From contig JAAVJQ010000017.1 in NCBI GenBank assembly GCA_012038135.1, positions 1 to 57,448 of the forward strand: 57,448 bases of DNA, given 5' to 3'. Source of the stretch: Salinimicrobium nanhaiense. GTDB taxonomy: Bacteria > Bacteroidota > Bacteroidia > Flavobacteriales > Flavobacteriaceae. The notes beneath the pieces were generated by a model, which saw nothing but the letters and a program-made list of their open reading frames with translations, had not been told where the DNA came from and made no database searches. Below are positions 54,313 through 57,448 of this stretch, in pieces; the first letter of the stretch is position 1; every line of letters begins with the position of its first letter. The position numbers and the translations under genes were made by a program.

Positions 54313-54507
54313 CTACTCACACCAGTAAGCCTCTGCAAACTCAATGTGATCTATCAGCATTTCCACTGAAGTAACGTATACACATCCTGAAACTCCACAG
54401 GATAATGTTACATTTACGCAATCATCCACTTCTTCTACTAAATTTTCTCCGGCGAATGTAGAAGCAGTTCCCAATACAAATGCGAGCGTTAAAAATAAAT
54501 TTTTCAT
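54313..54507 (-). CDS. small secreted four-cysteine peptide precursor
   Basis: This 64-residue precursor has a clear signal peptide MKNLFLTLAFVLGTASTFA with cleavage after AFA/TFA. The mature form is about 45 acidic residues with four cysteines, at about mature positions 11, 18, 23 and 44, enough for two disulfides. It is first in the minus-strand set with two GLPGLI proteins and an outer-membrane barrel, and has its own terminator. I do not recognise the peptide. It could be a signal, a bacteriocin-like toxin, or a substrate of the GLPGLI/barrel proteins; none of these is shown by sequence alone. Confidence 0.8.
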   Translation of the reverse strand: MKNLFLTLAFVLGTASTFAGENLVEEVDDCVNVTLSCGVSGCVYVTSVEMLIDHIEFAEAYWCE

Positions 54508-54860
54508 ACTTGTGATTTTAAGATTATAATTGTTTTTTTAATGTCTGCGAAGAATGCTACATTTTCAGCATATTCCTCTGGTTGGTAAATAACATGTTAC
54601 ATAAGCAGGTTGTTTAAGAGATTAATAATTAAGCAATATTAAGAACTCCCCAATCAGGGGTTTTTTATTCTAGGAGGGTAAATACTCCGAGGCTTGCCTC
54701 GTCAGTAAATGTTTAAAGTTTGAAAACGTGTTCCTCCAAAATGCTCCGTGGGCTTGCCCCGGAGAAATTTACTTTATAGAATAAGATTAATTAAAAAATT
54801 AAGGATTTGAAGTAGGGCGTAAATCCTTAAAAATTAAATATATATAAAAATTTTATAAAA

Positions 54861-55065
54861 TCAATCTTTTCGATTAAAGAAATTTCTTACATAGTTGAAA
54901 AGTCTTTCACTGAATTTATGTAGTTTGTGCTGTATTACTGCATTTAAGCATTCCACAGAACAATTTAAAATAAATTTATCAAACGGATTACTTTTCTTTT
55001 TCCCTTTGCAACCCCCGGGCGCAAAGCAAGATTGTCATGAGAATGACACATCTTGCTTTGCTCAT
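54861..55065 (-). pseudogene. possible frameshifted small gene
   Basis: On the minus strand an ATG at 55065 opens MSKARCVILMT, then stops early. A second frame is open from 55034 to the TGA at 54861-54863 and reads plausibly as protein (FAPGGCKGKKKSNPFDKFIL, then CSVECLNAV and KFSERLFNYVRNFFNRKD). Joining them needs one frame change. A strong inverted repeat spans the junction (aaagcaagat at about 55023-55032 and atcttgcttt at 55050-55059). Both the gene and its decay are uncertain. Confidence 0.3.
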
Positions 55066-55739
55066 ATTTAGTGTAAATCAATAACTACGACATGTGGCTT
55101 TTGGTTAACAGCGAGTAGGCTGGAATATAGCCGGAGATTTACCGCTAAAAAATGTTTTGAATAAAATTTGTCGCAAAAATCAACGTATTTACTGGGTTTC
55201 TCAAGGCATTTGTCGCAAATTTGGTGAAAAAGCACAAATTAAAATATTATAAATAACTAAAAATCAATTAATTAAGAATATGTAACATCGCATAGCGTGT
55301 TACCCTCTTGCTATTCCTAATTTCATTTTTAACCAAAATTAAAGCGGAATACTAAATGAAAAAATAACCTCACGGTGCTCCATACAATTTACTTTTTTTA
55401 TCCTGAGCACTTTCCTTTTTTGATGGACCTTAATTTTCTGAAAACAAATTCTACATAGCTACTAAATTCAATTTACTTCTTCCAGAGCCTTCGCTACTAC
55501 CTTTTTTTGATGCTGTTCTATACAAGGATTTAGAATTAGTAAAGGACTTATAAAAGGGCGAAGTATGAAGCCCGGCTTATGCAGTCCGGCTAACTTCTAA
55601 ATCTTGTCCATTTGCATCAACTGCAAAAAAAGTAGTAGGAACATGGAAAAACAGTTTTTAGGAAAGTCAATTTTAAATAAAATCATATCTTTATAGCACA
55701 AAGACGATCAAATAATATGAAAGCTCTTTGTTTTATGGA

Positions 55740-55761
55740 GTTTGGTGAATCATTCGGTGAA
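55740..55761 (+). repeat. 22-base direct repeat, right copy
   Basis: It is identical to 48546-48567 and in the same orientation. It lies 59 bases inside attR. Confidence 0.7.
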
Positions 55762-55820
55762 ACATCAAATTGATTATCAGTGAAAGTACTGTGGATAGGG
55801 CGTTTGTTCATGAATAAATT

Positions 55821-55836
55821 ATCCTGCCACCCCGAC
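55821..55836 (+). other. attR (16-base direct repeat, right)
   Basis: ATCCTGCCACCCCGAC is identical to the end of tRNA-Pro at 48433-48448. No tRNA body precedes it. Confidence 0.88.
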
Positions 55837-55841
55837 AAAAC

Positions 55842-55873
55842 AAAGCCCTGCACGAGAGTGTAGGGCTTTTTTG
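55842..55873 (+). terminator. displaced original tRNA-Pro terminator
   Basis: Stem aaagccctgca (55842-55852) pairs with tgtagggcttt (55859-55869; one G-T pair), with loop cgagag and a T run. Its position right after attR fits the terminator that followed tRNA-Pro before integration. Confidence 0.8.
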
Positions 55874-55901
55874 TTGTTCTTAGGCGTGAGCTTGCTCACT
55901 A

Positions 55902-56360
55902 GCCGAAAGAACAGCAAAAAAGACCGGGCAGGCGTCAGCCTGCAGGGCTTTGTTTTAGTCACCACCCCTTCAGGATCACCGACCGCAGGGAGGTAATCCT
56001 GAAGTTAGAAGTGCGAAGGTAGAATTACGAAGTGGAGAGTAGGCCAAAGCTTGCTTTGAAGCCGAAAAGAACAGCAAAAAAGACCGGGCAGGCGCCAGCC
56101 TGCAGGGCTTTGTTTTAGTCATCACCCCTTCAGGATCACCGACCGCAGGGAGGTAATCCTGAAGTTAGAAGTACGAAGGTAGAATTACGAACAGTGGAAA
56201 GTAGAGAATTGTCAAGGCCAAAGCTTGCTTTGAAGCCGAAAAGAACAGCAAAAAAGACCGGGCAGGCGCCAGCCTGCAGGGCTTTGTTTTAGTCACCACC
56301 CCTTCAGGATCACCGACCGCAGGGAGGTAATCCTGAAGTTAGAAGTACGAAGTTAGAAGT
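55902..56360. repeat. three direct copies of a ~140-base structured repeat
   Basis: Copies begin 'gccgaaa(a)gaacagcaaaaa' at 55902, 56061 and 56235 (spacing 159 and 174). Each holds a gcaggcgccagcctgc palindrome (gcaggcgtcagcctgc in the first), a 'gcagggctttgtttt' T-rich end, and a longer hairpin 'ttcaggat...atcctgaa'. 'gcagggctttgtttt' is the reverse complement of the sequence at 55835-55849 that begins the displaced tRNA terminator. The remaining DNA to 56515 shows no gene. It is not a CRISPR: the copies are long and the spacers short and similar. Confidence 0.8.
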
Positions 56361-56515
56361 ATGTACGAGGTAGCAGTAGAACATTCTTCGGACTTTTAAT
56401 TGATGAATGATCCGGTGAATGACCATCAGGAAAGAAAATTTCCAGGGCTAAAATTTATCAAGGCTCTTACCCCCGTTACTTAAGATTTTACTTATTTTTA
56501 TAAGAAATAGATTTT

Positions 56516-57340
56516 TTGGATCAGGAACCTTTATATCAATCAAGATTTGATGCGCTTAAATGCTGCGTGCTCATTCCTACATATAATAATCACGCTACCA
56601 TTTCCAGGGTATTATCAGATGTACTGCAGTACACCAGAAATATAATTGTGGTCAATGATGGTTCTACAGATGCTACAGCCCAAATTCTTGATAATTTTCA
56701 GGATCTGAAAGTCTTACATGTTCCGGAAAATAAAGGCAAGGGAAACGGTTTAAGGACAGGATTCAATGCTGCGCAGGATCTTGGTTTTGATTATGCTATT
56801 TCTATGGATTCAGACGGGCAGCACTTTCCCGATGATCTTCATATATTCCTCGATACCCTAGAACGACACCTGCCGCAGCAGCCCGACCTTCTTATCATCG
56901 GCGCCCGAAAAATGAATGATCCCAGCGTGCCCAATAAAAGCAGTATTGGAAACCAGTTTTCCACTCTTACATTTTGGCTGGAAACCGGCATTAAATTGAC
57001 CGACACTCAGTGCGGTTACAGGCTTTATCCTCTTAAAGCTGTAAATAGCCTCAGACTTTTTACCTCCCGGTTTGAGCTCGAAATTGAAGTTATTGTGAAA
57101 GCGGCCTGGGAAGGCGTAAAGGTGATCAATATGCCCGTAAAGGTGCTTTATGATCCCGAGGAGCGTGTGACCCACTTCAAGCCCTGGCAGGATGTGGCCA
57201 GGATTACGCTTCTAAACATTTATTTTGTAGTCATTGGCGCGCTTTATATCGCTCCACGAAATCTGCTTCGGAAGCTTAGATCGAAAAAGCAGCCAATCGA
57301 AACATCCACTTTTTCTGAAAAAGAAGTGCCTCTGGAATAG
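56516..57340 (+). CDS. glycosyltransferase family 2, DPM1/dolichyl-phosphate-mannose-synthase-like
   Basis: This 274-residue enzyme has CVLIPTYNNHATISRVLSDV, VVNDGSTDATA, HVPENKGKGNGLRTGF and the DSDGQHFPDD metal motif near residue 103. The late motifs LTDTQCGYRLYPL and SRFELEIEVIVKA are typical of polyprenyl-phosphate-linked GT2 enzymes. A hydrophobic segment (ARITLLNIYFVVIGALYIA) near the C-terminus suggests membrane association. The start is TTG 56516; the next in-frame option would cut into the first strand. It is outside the main cluster and may belong to a separate lipid or pigment locus. Confidence 0.9.
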   Translation: MDQEPLYQSRFDALKCCVLIPTYNNHATISRVLSDVLQYTRNIIVVNDGSTDATAQILDNFQDLKVLHVPENKGKGNGLRTGFNAAQDLGFDYAISMDSDGQHFPDDLHIFLDTLERHLPQQPDLLIIGARKMNDPSVPNKSSIGNQFSTLTFWLETGIKLTDTQCGYRLYPLKAVNSLRLFTSRFELEIEVIVKAAWEGVKVINMPVKVLYDPEERVTHFKPWQDVARITLLNIYFVVIGALYIAPRNLLRKLRSKKQPIETSTFSEKEVPLE

Positions 57341-57349
57341 CCCCCAATT

Positions 57350-57448
57350 TTACACTTTTTGACACACCAGCACTACCTTTTCTTCAGATTTGAGGGTAGT
57401 AAAAAACAAATATTGATCTCCACCCTCTTTTATTTTCAGCTGTTTCCG
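57350..57448 (-). CDS. 3' end of an unidentified minus-strand gene (partial)
   Basis: The minus strand is open from the window edge to a TAA at 57350-57352 and encodes 32 residues ending in YLFFTTLKSEEKVVLVCQKV. The strand-like alternation looks like real protein. It converges with the GT2 gene, with 9 bases between the stops. The family cannot be named from so little. Confidence 0.5.
   Translation of the reverse strand, partial: RKQLKIKEGGDQYLFFTTLKSEEKVVLVCQKV

Larger units (their letters stand above)
54508..55820. other. ~1.3-kb right part of the element without intact genes
   Basis: It holds the peptide gene leader (54508-54600) and 'gcttgcc' hairpins ('ccgaggcttgcctcg' near 54688; 'ctccgtgggcttgccccgg' near 54743). 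A frameshifted small frame lies at 54861-55065. An 'ttgtcgcaaaaat ... ttgtcgcaaat' pair lies near 55170-55221, an 'agcccggcttatgcagtccg' hairpin near 55567, and the right 22-base repeat at 55740. No excisionase or mobilisation gene was found. Confidence 0.6.
48433..55836. mobile_element. ~7.4-kb integrative element in the 3' end of tRNA-Pro
   Basis: A 16-base direct repeat, ATCCTGCCACCCCGAC, marks both borders (48433-48448 and 55821-55836). The left copy is the end of the intact tRNA-Pro. A tyrosine recombinase gene starts 215 bases inside. A 22-base direct repeat lies just inside each border (48546-48567 and 55740-55761). A tRNA-type terminator lies immediately outside the right border. Cargo is four minus-strand genes (49997-54507). 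No relaxase, replication or transfer gene is seen, so it may be a decayed or satellite-type element. Confidence 0.88.

Noticed and set aside
55600..55660. Minus-strand fragment reading FHVPTTFFAVDANGQDLEVSRTA
   Set aside because: About 27 codons with no start and no recognised relative. It may be a gene remnant but cannot be supported.
55902..56360. CRISPR array
   Set aside because: Only three copies, each ~140 bases and itself structured, with short similar spacers. No cas genes in the window.
56402..56425. A further copy of the element's 22-base repeat ('gatgaatgatccggtgaatg')
   Set aside because: Only partial similarity and it lies outside attR; likely chance.

Overview
This window is most likely chromosomal DNA of a marine-type member of the Flavobacteriaceae (Bacteroidota). 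The reasons are AT-rich coding sequence, almost no Shine-Dalgarno sequences, promoters of the Bacteroidota form TTG-N19/20-TAnnTTTG (18115, 43236, 47858), GLPGLI-family proteins, a flavobacterial CysDN pair, and short intergenic repeats of the 'aatccgcg/aatccgtg' and 'attcccgaattaacg' kind. The genus is not resolved; a Gramella/Salegentibacter-like organism is only a guess.

Layout. (1) 1-2821: cysD and cysN (ATP sulfurylase), separated by a GxxExxY protein cassette inside inverted repeats. cysD has no ATG in its expected place. (2) 2846-18065: a long same-strand surface-polysaccharide cluster. RmlB/RmlA make dTDP-4-keto-6-deoxyglucose. One aminotransferase/acetyltransferase pair (4821-6510) and a ketoisomerase/acetyltransferase/aminotransferase set (7395-9876, with two tandem cupins) make two acylated amino-deoxysugars. 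A PAPS-type sulfotransferase, a Wzx flippase, several GT2 and GT4 glycosyltransferases, a uronate-type epimerase and one decayed gene follow. (3) 18164-28840: further glycosyltransferases, a GNAT enzyme, a candidate Wzy polymerase, a polysaccharide deacetylase, an AsnB-type amidotransferase and a minus-strand GT2/acyltransferase pair. Repeat-filled spacers at 19280-19856 and 21989-22186 divide these modules. (4) 29147-31790: two lipoproteins and one broken copy sharing an unfamiliar ~85-residue repeat, each module followed by a terminator-like hairpin. (5) 32043-44629: a GT4, a PglC/D/E/F-like set predicted to make and transfer a diacetylbacillosamine-type phosphosugar, then Wza export lipoprotein, Wzc tyrosine kinase, PHP-type tyrosine phosphatase and a Wzi-like protein. 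(6) 45121-47649: AarF/UbiB kinase and an MBL-fold hydrolase, probably housekeeping. (7) 47923-48447: tRNA-Ser(GCT), two decayed 5' fragments of tRNA-Pro, and an intact tRNA-Pro(TGG).

(8) 48433-55836 is a compact (~7.4 kb) integrative element inserted in the 3' end of tRNA-Pro. A 16-bp direct repeat of the tRNA end lies at both borders, and a tyrosine recombinase sits just inside the left border. The tRNA's presumed original terminator is stranded beyond the right border, while the element supplies a new one. The cargo is a minus-strand set: a 64-residue secreted four-cysteine peptide, two GLPGLI proteins and a large outer-membrane beta-barrel. No mobilisation genes are visible. This peptide/GLPGLI/barrel module is the best candidate here for an undescribed system. 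(9) 55902-56360: three ~140-bp structured repeats, then a DPM1-like glycosyltransferase and the 3' end of a minus-strand gene at the window edge.

Together the genes describe synthesis, lipid-linked assembly, flipping, polymerisation and export of an amino-sugar-rich, probably sulfated surface polysaccharide, with CysDN supplying activated sulfate (inference).
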